DNA of 64,000 nt from Lachnospiraceae bacterium (GCA_017556805.1 JAFYMC010000034.1:1-64000); one strand, 5' to 3'; shown: positions 33,322-41,996, counted from the first letter of the stretch. Translations and numbers: made by a program. The notes: generated from the letters alone by a model not told the origin.

Positions 33322-34335
33322 ATGGAAGAAAAGGCAGAACTTATGACGTTAGAGGGTGTTCAGAATCGAGTCTATGTGATACGTGGACAACAGGTGATGC
33401 TGGATTATGATTTGGCGGAGATTTATGGTTATGAAGTGAAAAATCTTAATCAACAGGTGAAACGTAATATTGCAAGATTTCCAAAAGATTTTATGTTTCA
33501 ATTAACAAGAGAGGAAACTGAATTCGTGAAATCACAAATTGTGATTTCACGGGATGATAATTTTTTTGAAGGACAAGGCGGAGGAAGAAGAACGTTACCT
33601 TACGCATTCACCGAACAAGGCATCTACATGCTGGCTACGGTTCTGCGTGGCGAACTTGCCGAGCAACAAAGTATCTTTATTATGCGAGCCTTTCGTGAAA
33701 TGCGTCATTACATAAAGCAGAATCAGCAGTTTGTTACACAGGCAGAGATGCATCTTGTCAGCGCCAGAGTGTCTGAAATGTCGGTGCAGATGGCGGGTAT
33801 GGCTGACCGGCAGAGGAAAACGGAACAGGATTTACAACGTATTCAGAAGAGTATAGACACGATGAATGAGAATTTTGTATCGGAGAAGGACTTCAAAAAT
33901 TTTGTTATTTATAAGGGACAGAAGTTCGAGGCCGATGCGGCTTACATAGACATTTATCAGCAGGCAAAGAAAAGTATTTATGTGGTGGACGATTATGTTA
34001 ATACAAAGACTCTGCAGCTTTTATCCCAGAAGCAGAAAGGTGTGGAAGCGATTCTGTTTACGGAGAACGGTCATGGAAGGAAAGGATTTTTAACTACGGC
34101 GGTGGTGAATGATTTTATACAGGAGTATCCGCCCTTGCGGATAAAACCTAATCCGAATTGTCACGACCGATTGATTGTTTTGGATTACGGATTGCCAGCA
34201 GAACAAGCCTTTCACTGCGGAGCATCCAGTAAGGATGCGGGGAAGAAGCTTTGTGCAATCAATACCATAGCGGAAACGGAAATGATTCATTCGGTGGTGG
34301 ATAAGTTGCTTAAGTACCCTGACAAGTCGATATAA
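33322..34335 (+). CDS. ORF6N domain - PLD-like nuclease protein (copy 1)
   Basis: A 337-residue protein. Residues 10-110 are an ORF6N domain, a DNA-binding type found in phage antirepressors: VQNRVYVIRGQQVMLDYDLAEIYGYEVKNLNQQVKRN, FPKDFMFQL, LPYAFTEQGIYML. Residues 130-200 are a coiled-coil hinge. Residues 210-330 look like a single phospholipase D-type half-site: YIDIYQQAKKSIYVVDDYVNTKTL, then HDRLIVLDYG (H-x-R-x4-D in place of HxKx4D) and GASSKDAGKKLCAI. A nuclease or NTP-binding function is possible but unproven. A close paralogue is at 53807. The two differ mostly around residues 64-95, where each gene contains its own perfect palindrome. Confidence 0.85.
   Translation: MEEKAELMTLEGVQNRVYVIRGQQVMLDYDLAEIYGYEVKNLNQQVKRNIARFPKDFMFQLTREETEFVKSQIVISRDDNFFEGQGGGRRTLPYAFTEQGIYMLATVLRGELAEQQSIFIMRAFREMRHYIKQNQQFVTQAEMHLVSARVSEMSVQMAGMADRQRKTEQDLQRIQKSIDTMNENFVSEKDFKNFVIYKGQKFEADAAYIDIYQQAKKSIYVVDDYVNTKTLQLLSQKQKGVEAILFTENGHGRKGFLTTAVVNDFIQEYPPLRIKPNPNCHDRLIVLDYGLPAEQAFHCGASSKDAGKKLCAINTIAETEMIHSVVDKLLKYPDKSI
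33525..33551 (+). repeat. Perfect intragenic palindrome in ORF6N/PLD copy 1
   Basis: CGTGAAATCACAA, one central A, TTGTGATTTCACG: 13-bp arms, perfect, inside the coding sequence for VKSQIVIS. The paralogous gene has a different perfect inverted repeat at the equivalent position (54006-54040). Confidence 0.9.
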
Positions 34336-34367
34336 CGGCGCAAATATGTTTCGAAGAAAACGTGAGG

Positions 34368-34396
34368 TTGCGTTCCGAAATATCAGCTTGTATAAT
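34368..34396 (+). promoter_or_regulatory. Sigma-A promoter of the CD3324-GNAT gene
   Basis: TTGCGT (34368-34373), 17 bases, TATAAT (34391-34396). The transcript leader is about 110 bases and contains the short ORF at 34421. Confidence 0.8.
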
Positions 34397-34420
34397 AATT
34401 ACAAAAGGAGGAGTTTGTGT

Positions 34421-34447
34421 ATGAGAAAATATGTTATTGCTCAGTAG
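34421..34447 (+). CDS. Candidate 8-residue leader peptide
   Basis: ATG to TAG encodes MRKYVIAQ, with a strong AAAGGAGGAG site at the right distance and a consensus promoter just upstream. After the stop, TCTGGGCT pairs with AGCTCAGA around a central ACGAATTCGT palindrome, ending shortly before the RBS of the next gene. The layout looks like translation-dependent control, but it could also be the start of a decayed gene: the frame reads SGLIKRIRELR after the stop. Confidence 0.45.
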   Translation: MRKYVIAQ

Positions 34448-34515
34448 TCTGGGCTTATAAAACGAATTCGTGAGCTCAGATGAATCCCGGAAGATTACTT
34501 TTAGGAGGATTTGAA

Positions 34516-35262
34516 ATGAGCTATTTACGTGCGGAAGAGATTCTGCCAAAGGAGTTATTGGAAGCGGTTCAGCAATATGTGAACGGGCAAAGTGTGTACA
34601 TACCGGCGAAGGAAAAGTCGGATTGGGGCAGCGGGACGGATACAAAGCAGATACTGGAGTTCAGAAACCGGGAGATTTTTGTAAAGTATCTTGCGGGAGC
34701 ATCGGTGCAGGAGTTGGCGACCGAATATGCGCTGTCGGAGAAGAGCATCCAACGGATTATCAGAGAACAACGTACACAGAATATTGCAGAGAATACGCGG
34801 AGGAATAAAATGAGTGAATATAAGTATATTGATTTGATGACACAGCCAGAGCTGAAAGGTATGGCGGCAAAGTGGTTTCATGAAAAGTGGGGCGTACCGG
34901 AAGATGCTTATTTAGAGTGTATGGAGGAGTACCTTTCCGGTGCTACAAAGAACGGTTGGTATCTGTGTCTGGATGGCGAGAATATCGTTGCCGGTCTCGG
35001 TGTCATTGACAATGATTTTCATGACCGGAAGGATTTAGCACCCAATGTATGTGCGGTGTATACCGAAGAGGCCTATCGTTGCCAAGGGATTGCAGGGAAA
35101 CTGCTTGATATGGTAGTGGAGGATATGAAGACAAAGGGTATTACACCACTGTATCTTTTGACGGACCACGCTTCCTTTTACGAGCGGTACGGTTGGGAAT
35201 TCCTTTGTATGGCGCAGGGAGACGGCGAGGAAGAACCGTCGAGGATATATATTCACAAATAA
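34516..35262 (+). CDS. CD3324-type DNA-binding domain fused to GNAT acetyltransferase
   Basis: A 248-residue protein. The ATG at 34516 follows TTAGGAGGATTTGAA. Residues 1-96 match the CD3324/Mor-like family (SYLRAEEILPKELLEAVQQYVNGQSVYIPAKE, then NREIFVKYLAGASVQELATEYALSEKSIQRIIRE, an HTH). Residues 100-248 are a GNAT acetyltransferase (NIVAGLGVIDNDFHDRKDLAPNVCAVYTEEAYRCQGIAGKLLDM, where RCQGIAG is the acetyl-CoA loop, then ASFYERYGWEFL). Linking a DNA-binding and an acetyltransferase domain suggests a self-contained resistance or stress switch (inference). The substrate is unknown. Confidence 0.82.
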   Translation: MSYLRAEEILPKELLEAVQQYVNGQSVYIPAKEKSDWGSGTDTKQILEFRNREIFVKYLAGASVQELATEYALSEKSIQRIIREQRTQNIAENTRRNKMSEYKYIDLMTQPELKGMAAKWFHEKWGVPEDAYLECMEEYLSGATKNGWYLCLDGENIVAGLGVIDNDFHDRKDLAPNVCAVYTEEAYRCQGIAGKLLDMVVEDMKTKGITPLYLLTDHASFYERYGWEFLCMAQGDGEEEPSRIYIHK

Positions 35263-35292
35263 GAGTCGGTTTGATTGCCGAGAGATATTACA

Positions 35293-35331
35293 ACCGGTCG
35301 GGGAGAGGACTCCTGCGGCCGGTTTTTTTTT
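35293..35331 (+). terminator. Terminator after the CD3324-GNAT gene
   Basis: ACCGGTCG-GGGAG pairs with CTCCT-GCGGCCGGT, followed by TTTTTTTT. It lies between convergent genes and could serve only the plus strand. Confidence 0.88.
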
Positions 35332-35333
35332 CG

Positions 35334-36193
35334 TCAGAGTTGCAACGTTTCCTTCATGCCATCATATAACGAAGTGGACGGCAGCGGTACACCGGTCTCT
35401 TTTAACTTTGTCAGGTCATAAATACGATGGCAAAGATGTCCGGCAAAGCCCGGATGAGCCTCTACATATCCGGTAAGCGGAATTTCCGTGACAGTAACGG
35501 TCGTTCCAAGCAGTTCCCCGATGATTTCGTAGTAGCGCTTATTTTCCACGGCTTCCGGTCCGCCGATACAAAAGATTTCGTTATAAGTTTTCTCTTTGTC
35601 CACGCAGTTTAGCATAGCATTTGCCAAATCGTCCACAAAAATCGGCTGTGTTCAGGGAAACATCCGAGCAAAAATCCCGGACCGTAAATGTGTCCCGGAC
35701 GGAAGAGCGTCACGTTTAAGCCGGTTGCATTTTGAAAATAATCGAGGAATACGTGTTCCATCTTTCGTTTGTTACCGGCGTAGCTACAGGCGGACGGTGC
35801 CCCTTGCTCTTCGATAAATACACCCTGTTCGTTTTGCGGCGTGCGTTTTTGTGCAGGGTCATAGACCGAGTCGGTGGATATGACAATCAGGCGGTCTGTG
35901 ACTTTGGAAAGTACCTGCAGGTCTTGCTCGGCATGTACTTCGTTCATACAGATACAGTCAAATACCACGTCCCAACGGATATTTTGTCCGAAAACGGCGT
36001 TTTGAAAGGCGGAAGGATTCTCCCGGTCTGCGGTAATGGGAGTAACACCCTCCGGAAGAGGACGTTTTCCGCGGGTCAGTGTCCATACCTCATATTCTTT
36101 TTTTGCTAAAACGGCCAGGCGTCCGGAAAGACCGCCGCTTCCTCCGATAATTAATGCTTTTTCTTCATAAAGCCCTCCAAAATGATGTGGCAT
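35334..36193 (-). pseudogene. Broken NAD-dependent epimerase gene
   Basis: On the minus strand two frames together make an SDR epimerase: the 5' part (ALIIGGSGGLSGRLAVLAKK, VFDCICMNEV, VISTDSVYDPAQ, LFRPGHIYGPGFLLGCFPEH) up to about 35650, and the 3' part (PIFVDDLANAML, FCIGGPEAVENKRYYEI) in another frame. Between PEH and PIFVDD about 25 codons expected for the family are missing, so a deletion has also shifted the frame. A second lesion is likely at the start: the best RBS (GGAGG, then ATGAAG at 36168) is out of frame with the rest because of a run of As. The protein is probably not made. Confidence 0.8.
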
Positions 36194-36333
36194 ATTCTTT
36201 GTTCAGTATACCATAATGTGTGGAAAACATAAAGCCGAATCGAAGAGTTGTCCTAAGGTTAGTTTTAGGATAGAAAGGATAGAATGTAGTTGTTTGACAA
36301 AAAAGAAACAATATTCAAAATAAAAGAAAACTC

Positions 36334-36362
36334 TTGTAAAAAAGACAAGAATTTAGTAAAAT
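36334..36362 (+). promoter_or_regulatory. Sigma-A promoter of the EF-G-like gene
   Basis: TTGTAA (36334-36339), 17 bases, TAAAAT (36357-36362). Further upstream are TCCTAA-(8)-TTAGGA (36251-36270) and a lone TTGACA at 36294 without a good -10 partner. Confidence 0.7.
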
Positions 36363-36445
36363 GTAGGTAGGTGTTAAGAAATGGCAAAACATCATGTCGC
36401 AGTAGGTTTAAGAAGGGAAACCGTCAGACCAGATAGGAGGTTGCT

Positions 36446-38512
36446 ATGGATACTTACAAATACGAGAAAATTAGAAATGTGGCTGTGTTGGGGCACGGCG
36501 GAGCGGGGAAGACGACGCTTGTGGAGGCACTTGCCTTTACCACGGGACTGACCACCCGGCAGGGAAAGATTGAGGAAGGAAACACCATCAGTGATTATGA
36601 TAAGGAGGAGGCGAAGCGTCTGTGCTCCGTCAGTACCTCAGTGGTGCCGGTAATTTGGGAGGATATTAAAATTAATTTTCTTGATACGCCGGGGTATTTT
36701 GATTTTGTGGGAGAAGTGGAGGAAGCGGTCAGTGCCTGTGATGCGGCGGTGATTGTGGTTTCCGCCAGAAAGGGTATTGAGGTCGGTACGGAGAAGGCCT
36801 GGGAGATGTGTGAGCGTTACAAGATACCGCGTATTTTCTTTGTGACCGATATGGATGTGGACAATGCCAGCTTTCGTCAGGTGGTGGAGGATTTGACCGA
36901 ACGGTACGGAAAGCGGATTGCGCCGTTCCATTCCCCGATTCGTGAAAATGAGAAGTTTGTGGGCTTTGTCAATGTGGTGAAGATGGCAGGCCGTCGTTTT
37001 ACCAAGAACAGTGAATACAACGAATGTCCGATTCCGGATTATTCCAGAGAGTATGTAGACAAGTACAGAGAGCTTTTGATGGATGCGGTGGCGGAGACCA
37101 GTGAGGCTCTGATGGAGAAATATTTTAACGGGGAAGAATTTACCGTAACGGAGATTTCCGCAGCACTTCGGAGCAGTGTCATCGATTGTACGGTGGTTCC
37201 GGTACTGTGCGGTTCCGGACTCCATGCCCAGGGTACGACCATGCTTCTGCAGGCGGTGGAGAAGTATTTCCCGTCGCCGAATAAGTGCGTTTTAGTCGGT
37301 ATTAATGTAAAGACCGACAATACCTTTGCAGCGGATTACGATGCCAATAAGCCGATGACCGCAAAGGTGTTTAAGACTATCGCGGATCCGTTCCTGGGAA
37401 GATTCTCTCTGGTGAAGGTTTGCTCCGGTATTTTAAAGGCCGGGGATACGGTATATAATCCGAACAGAGAATGCGAAGAAAAGATTGCAAAGCTTTATGT
37501 ATTGCGGGGCAAGACCCAGTACGAGGTAAAGGAATTATATGCGGGAGATATCGGTGCGATAGCGAAGCTGACCGAGACGCTGACGGGAGATTCTTTGACC
37601 GATAAGGAGACTCCGGTGATCTACGATCCGCCGAAGACCTCCGTACCGTATGAGTATCGTGCATACCGGGCAAAGAATAAGGGAGACGAGGATAAGTTGT
37701 CCCAGGCGGTAGCACGTATGATGGAGGAGGATTTGACCATTAAGGCGGTCAACGATCCGGAGAACCGTCAGACCCTTTTGTACGGTCTCGGAGAGCAGCA
37801 TCTGGAGGTAACAGCCAGCAAGATTGCCGCACGCTACAAGGTAGAGATGGAGCTTGCAAAACCGCGCGTAGCCTATCGCGAGACCATTCGTAAGAAGGTG
37901 ACGGCAGAGCACAAGTATAAAAAGCAGTCCGGCGGACACGGTCAGTATGGTCATGTTATCATTGATTTTGAACCGTCCGGCAATTTGGAGGAGGCTTTTG
38001 AATTCCATGAAAATGTATTCGGCGGAGCGGTGCCGAAGAACTTTTTCCCTGCGGTGGAAAAGGGTATCGCGGACAGTGTAAAGGAAGGACCGTTAGCAGG
38101 TTATCCGGTGGTAGGCATTAAGGCAACATTGACCGGCGGATCTTACCATGATGTAGATTCTTCCGAAATGGCATTTAAGACCGCTACCTGTCAGGCCTTT
38201 AAGGATGGTATCATGAGTGCGACACCGATTCTTCTGGAGCCGATTGCAACGCTTAAAATAGTGGTGCCGGAGAAGTACACCGGTGAGATTATGGGAGACT
38301 TAAACCGCAGACGCGGACGTGTGTACGGTATGAATGCCCTCCACAATAACAAGCAGGAGATTGTGGCGGAAATACCGATGGCTGAGCTTTGCGGCTATTC
38401 CGCGGATTTACGTTCCATGACTATGGGGATTGGAGATTATTCTTATGAATTTATCCGCTACGAGGCGGCACCGTCGGACGTACAGGCGAAGGTTGTGGAA
38501 GAGAATGCATAA
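36446..38512 (+). CDS. EF-G-like translational GTPase with altered G3 and G4 motifs
   Basis: A 688-residue protein with the full EF-G domain order. G1 is GHGGAGKTTL (17-25). The G3 box reads DTPGYFDF (80-87), with Tyr where canonical EF-G has the catalytic His. The G4 box expected as NKxD reads TDMD (134-137), which would change guanine recognition. Later domains are intact: VFKTIADPFLGRFSLVKV (domain II), LYGLGEQHLEV (domain III), KKQSGGHGQYGHVIIDFEP (domain IV), and PEKYTGEIMGDLNRRRGRV (domain V). This is an EF-G-2-type paralogue, not the housekeeping FusA; related proteins act in recycling, resistance or storage. It is transcribed alone and followed by a strong terminator. Confidence 0.87.
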   Translation: MDTYKYEKIRNVAVLGHGGAGKTTLVEALAFTTGLTTRQGKIEEGNTISDYDKEEAKRLCSVSTSVVPVIWEDIKINFLDTPGYFDFVGEVEEAVSACDAAVIVVSARKGIEVGTEKAWEMCERYKIPRIFFVTDMDVDNASFRQVVEDLTERYGKRIAPFHSPIRENEKFVGFVNVVKMAGRRFTKNSEYNECPIPDYSREYVDKYRELLMDAVAETSEALMEKYFNGEEFTVTEISAALRSSVIDCTVVPVLCGSGLHAQGTTMLLQAVEKYFPSPNKCVLVGINVKTDNTFAADYDANKPMTAKVFKTIADPFLGRFSLVKVCSGILKAGDTVYNPNRECEEKIAKLYVLRGKTQYEVKELYAGDIGAIAKLTETLTGDSLTDKETPVIYDPPKTSVPYEYRAYRAKNKGDEDKLSQAVARMMEEDLTIKAVNDPENRQTLLYGLGEQHLEVTASKIAARYKVEMELAKPRVAYRETIRKKVTAEHKYKKQSGGHGQYGHVIIDFEPSGNLEEAFEFHENVFGGAVPKNFFPAVEKGIADSVKEGPLAGYPVVGIKATLTGGSYHDVDSSEMAFKTATCQAFKDGIMSATPILLEPIATLKIVVPEKYTGEIMGDLNRRRGRVYGMNALHNNKQEIVAEIPMAELCGYSADLRSMTMGIGDYSYEFIRYEAAPSDVQAKVVEENA

Positions 38513-38560
38513 AGTAGGACTTGTCGGGCAGACACAGCTATGGTAAAATGAAAGGTAAGG

Positions 38561-38590
38561 ACAGGGGCGGACTTGTACCGCCCCTGTTTT
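38561..38590 (+). terminator. Terminator after the EF-G-like gene
   Basis: A perfect 10-bp stem ACAGGGGCGG / CCGCCCCTGT with loop ACTTGTA, followed by TTTTG. Confidence 0.88.
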
Positions 38591-38607
38591 GCGCGAGGCG
38601 GTGGGAA

Positions 38608-38654
38608 GTGCGAAGCACGATTCTTCACGCAAAAGAGAAGTGCAAAGCACTTCT
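38608..38654 (+). repeat. Two small GTGC(G/A)AAGCAC hairpins
   Basis: GTGC-GAA-GCAC (38608-38618) and AGAAGTGC-AAA-GCACTTCT (38636-38654) lie just before the MATE gene RBS. The same core GGTGC-GAA-GCACC is at 10396 and a relative (GGTGCGAGGCGC) at 40075, so this may be a dispersed REP-like unit. Confidence 0.55.
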
Positions 38655-38684
38655 GTATAGAAAGAAATTTAAGAGGAAGAAATC

Positions 38685-40067
38685 ATGACCAAAACAAAAG
38701 ATGCCTTTTACAGTCAGATATGGAAGCTGGTGCTTCCGATTTTAATACAAAATCTGCTGAGCTCCATGGTAAGCTCTGCGGATGTCATTATGCTCAGTGC
38801 CGTGGACCAGGACTCCATCTCTGCGGTGTCCCTGGCCTCCCAGTATGCCACCGTGTTGTTCTCGGTGTTTTACGGTCTGGGAACCGGCATTACCATGCTG
38901 TGCGCCCAGTATTACGGCAAGAAGGATATGAAGGCAATCAACGTGGTACAGGGAATCGCTATGCGGTTTTCCATGGTGTTTTGTACCGCCTTTGCGCTGT
39001 GCGCGGCGGTATTTCCGAAGCAGATGATGTGGATATTTACCAAAAACGAACGGCTTATCGAGCTGGGGGCGGGGTATCTTCGCGTCATCAGCATCAGCTA
39101 TTTCTGCTGGGGCATCATTGAGGTGTATCTGGCGGTGCTCCGCAGTATTGAGCGGGTGGCCATCTGTAGCGTGTTAAATATCATGACCTTTGTGTTAAAC
39201 GTGTGTCTGAATGCGGTGTTTATTTACGGCTTGTTCGGGGCTCCGAAGCTTGGCGTGCTGGGTGTGGCAATTGCTACCTCTGCGTCCCGTGTGATTGAGC
39301 TTATCGGGTGCTTAATTGTTTCGGCTCGAAGCAAGGATGTAAAGCTGAAGCTTTCCTATATGTTTATCAGAAATAAGGTGTTGTTTAAGGATTTTGTACG
39401 GTTGTCCCTGCCGGCGCTGGGAAACGATATCGTCTGGGGCGTTGCCTTTTCCCTGTATGCGGCAATTATCGGAAACATCAGCGACGATGCGGTTGCGGCC
39501 AATGCGGTTGCTGTGGTGGTGCGTAATTTCGGTACGATTTTCTGTTACGGTATCGCCAGCGCAGGCGGAGTCTTAATCGGCAAGATTATCGGCGAGAACG
39601 ATTTGGAGGGTGCGAGATCAGGAGCGAAAAAGATGATGAAGCTGACAGTCATCAGCGGAATTATCGGTGGTGTTATCGTGCTTTTGGCATCTCCGGGTGT
39701 ACTGTGGTATTCCGAAAATTTTTCGGGCCTGACACCGACGGCGCTTTCCTATTTGAAATGGATGCTGATTATTAATTCTTATTACATATCCGGAACGGCG
39801 GTAAATACGTCTCTCATTGCGGGAATTTTCCGGGCGGGAGGAGACAGCAAGTTCGGATTTATTTGCGATACCATTGATATGTGGTGTTATGCTATACCGC
39901 TGGGGCTGTTGGCAGCCTTTGTATTTAAGTGGCCGGTGATGGTGGTGTATTTCCTGCTTTGTACCGACGAGTTTGTAAAATGGCCGTGGGTCATCAAGCA
40001 TTATAAGAGCGGAAAGTGGCTCAACAATATAACAAGAGACGATTGGGGACAAGGAAACGAAGTGTAG
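38685..40067 (+). CDS. MATE family multidrug/cation exporter
   Basis: A 460-residue membrane protein with twelve predicted spans in two homologous halves. The first half starts SQIWKLVLPILIQNLLSSMVSSADVIMLS, with VSLASQYATVLFSVFYGLGTGITMLCAQYYGKKD; the second half repeats the pattern as FVRLSLPALGNDIVWGVAFSLYAAIIGNI and GVLIGKIIGENDLEGA. This is the NorM/DinF-like MatE family, which exports drugs or metabolites in exchange for Na+ or H+. The ABC exporter gene follows 69 bases later. Confidence 0.92.
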   Translation: MTKTKDAFYSQIWKLVLPILIQNLLSSMVSSADVIMLSAVDQDSISAVSLASQYATVLFSVFYGLGTGITMLCAQYYGKKDMKAINVVQGIAMRFSMVFCTAFALCAAVFPKQMMWIFTKNERLIELGAGYLRVISISYFCWGIIEVYLAVLRSIERVAICSVLNIMTFVLNVCLNAVFIYGLFGAPKLGVLGVAIATSASRVIELIGCLIVSARSKDVKLKLSYMFIRNKVLFKDFVRLSLPALGNDIVWGVAFSLYAAIIGNISDDAVAANAVAVVVRNFGTIFCYGIASAGGVLIGKIIGENDLEGARSGAKKMMKLTVISGIIGGVIVLLASPGVLWYSENFSGLTPTALSYLKWMLIINSYYISGTAVNTSLIAGIFRAGGDSKFGFICDTIDMWCYAIPLGLLAAFVFKWPVMVVYFLLCTDEFVKWPWVIKHYKSGKWLNNITRDDWGQGNEV

Positions 40068-40136
40068 GTCGTAAGGTGCGAGGCGCATAAAGCGTAAGCC
40101 GATGAGAAACACGAAAGAAGAGAGGAGTGTGTTAGT

Positions 40137-41978
40137 ATGCCACCGATGGGAGGTCCGATGGGACGCGGATATTTAACGGAAGAAGAAAAAGCGAATAAGC
40201 CGAAGGTTACGTTGCCTTTATTAAAACGTATTTTTTCCTATTTGCTGCCGTACTGGAAGCAGATGTCAATTGTGCTGGGGTGTATCGTTCTGTCTTCCGT
40301 ACTGGGACTTTTGCCGTCTGTTTTGACGGGACGCATTATTGATGAAGGTTTGCTGGGACAGAACATGAAGATGCTGATTATCCTGATTGTGGCATCTCTC
40401 GGCGTCAGCCTTGGTTCCAATTTGATTCAGGTAGGAGAGAGTTACTTAAACAACTGGATTGCACAGCATATTACTTTTGACATCCGCAACAAGATGTTTC
40501 AGCATTTACAGAAAATGTCCCAGGGCTTTTTTACGTCCAACAATCAGGGCGACATTATTACCCGTATGACCAGCGATATTTCCGGGGTGGAGCGTGTCAT
40601 TACCAGTACCTTTACCTCGATTTTGTCCAATTCCATTACCTTAATCTGTGCGGTTGTGATTATGTACCGGGAGAACTGGATTCTGGCAACGGTGGGCGTT
40701 CTTGTGATTCCGTTGTTCACCATTCCGACCCGCTGGGCGGGAAAGACCCGTTGGACCCTGACTAGAGAGGCCCAGGAGTGTAATGATAATATTAACGGTA
40801 TTTTAAACGAGACTTTATCCGTCAGCGGTCAGCTTTTGGTAAAGCTGTTCGGCAAGGAAGAGTACGAGTACGACCGTTATGAGAAGGCAAATAAGCAGAT
40901 GATCGGCCTTCATATCAAGGAGAGCATGGCAGGGCGTTGGTTCCGCGTGGTCATTAACACGTTCTCCAGTGTGGGACCGATGCTGTTGTACCTGGTGGGC
41001 GGTATTCTTATGATGAAGTATGATGCCGACCTTTCCGTGGGTGATATTACCGTACTGGTAGCCCTTCTGGGAAGAATGTACGGACCGGTGAATTCCCTGC
41101 TTAACATTCAGGTGGAGTGGATTCGTTCCATGGCACTGTTTACCCGGATTTTCGAGTATTTCGATATGCCGGTGGAGATTCAGAACGCAGAGGATGCCGT
41201 TACTCCGGCGAAGGCGGAAGGTAACGTGGAATTCCGCAATGTAGAGTTTTCTTATACACCGGAGCGGAAGATTTTAAAGGATATCAATTTTACATTAAAA
41301 AGCGGAAACAGTATCGCTATTGTGGGACCCTCCGGTTCCGGTAAGAGTACCATCATTAACCTGATTCCGCGTTTATATGATGTATGCGGCGGTCAGGTGA
41401 CCTTTGACGGTGTGGATGTGCGAAAACTGGATTTGGATTTTCTGCGGGAAAACATCGGCATTGTCAGCCAGGAGACCTATTTGTTTAACGGAACGATTCG
41501 GGATAATCTGTTGTATGCGAAGCCGGATGCAACGGAAGAAGAATTAATCGAAGCGTGTAAAAAGGCAAACATTTACGAGTTTGTACAAAACCAGGAAAAG
41601 GGACTGGATGCTGTTGTGGGAAATCGCGGACTCAAGCTTTCCGGCGGTGAAAAGCAGCGTATCTCCATTGCACGGGTATTGTTAAAGAATCCGGCACTGT
41701 TTATTTTTGATGAAGCAACCTCGGCGCTAGACTCCATCTCGGAGAGCAAGATACAGGAAGCGATTAACCCGATTATCGAGTCCAGAACCAGTATCCTGAT
41801 TGCCCATCGTTTGTCTACGATACTTGCGGCAGATGAGATTCTGGTTATCAAGGACGGTGTCATTGCGGAGCGTGGTGTACATTCCGAGCTTGTGAAAGCC
41901 GGCGGTACCTATACCGAGCTTTACGAGACACAGTTCGGCAAGGCGTTTGCGGAAGAGAAAGAAGCAGAGAAGGAATAA
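40137..41978 (+). CDS. ABC exporter, fused permease-ATPase
   Basis: A 613-residue half-transporter of the MsbA/LmrA multidrug type. The N-terminus has a Gly/Pro/Met-rich tail (MPPMGGPMGRG), then six membrane helices (residues about 35-325) with the coupling-helix segment FTSNNQGDIITRMTSDI. The ATPase domain has Walker A VGPSGSGKSTII, Q-loop SQETYLFNGTIRDNL, signature LSGGEKQRISIARVLL, Walker B ALFIFDEATSALD and H-loop IAHRLST. It would act as a homodimer. A regulator gene follows 18 bases downstream, with no terminator between. Confidence 0.94.
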   Translation: MPPMGGPMGRGYLTEEEKANKPKVTLPLLKRIFSYLLPYWKQMSIVLGCIVLSSVLGLLPSVLTGRIIDEGLLGQNMKMLIILIVASLGVSLGSNLIQVGESYLNNWIAQHITFDIRNKMFQHLQKMSQGFFTSNNQGDIITRMTSDISGVERVITSTFTSILSNSITLICAVVIMYRENWILATVGVLVIPLFTIPTRWAGKTRWTLTREAQECNDNINGILNETLSVSGQLLVKLFGKEEYEYDRYEKANKQMIGLHIKESMAGRWFRVVINTFSSVGPMLLYLVGGILMMKYDADLSVGDITVLVALLGRMYGPVNSLLNIQVEWIRSMALFTRIFEYFDMPVEIQNAEDAVTPAKAEGNVEFRNVEFSYTPERKILKDINFTLKSGNSIAIVGPSGSGKSTIINLIPRLYDVCGGQVTFDGVDVRKLDLDFLRENIGIVSQETYLFNGTIRDNLLYAKPDATEEELIEACKKANIYEFVQNQEKGLDAVVGNRGLKLSGGEKQRISIARVLLKNPALFIFDEATSALDSISESKIQEAINPIIESRTSILIAHRLSTILAADEILVIKDGVIAERGVHSELVKAGGTYTELYETQFGKAFAEEKEAEKE

Positions 41979-41996
41979 AAGAGGAGAACAATAATC

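Noticed and set aside
36294-36322. TTGACA at 36294 as the EF-G-like gene's -35
   Set aside because: No acceptable -10 at 16-18 bases; the TTGTAA/TAAAAT pair further down is better.
36381-36445. Short ATG frame in the leader of the EF-G-like gene
   Set aside because: No good ribosome site, and the frame runs into the EF-G gene in another phase without a sensible peptide.
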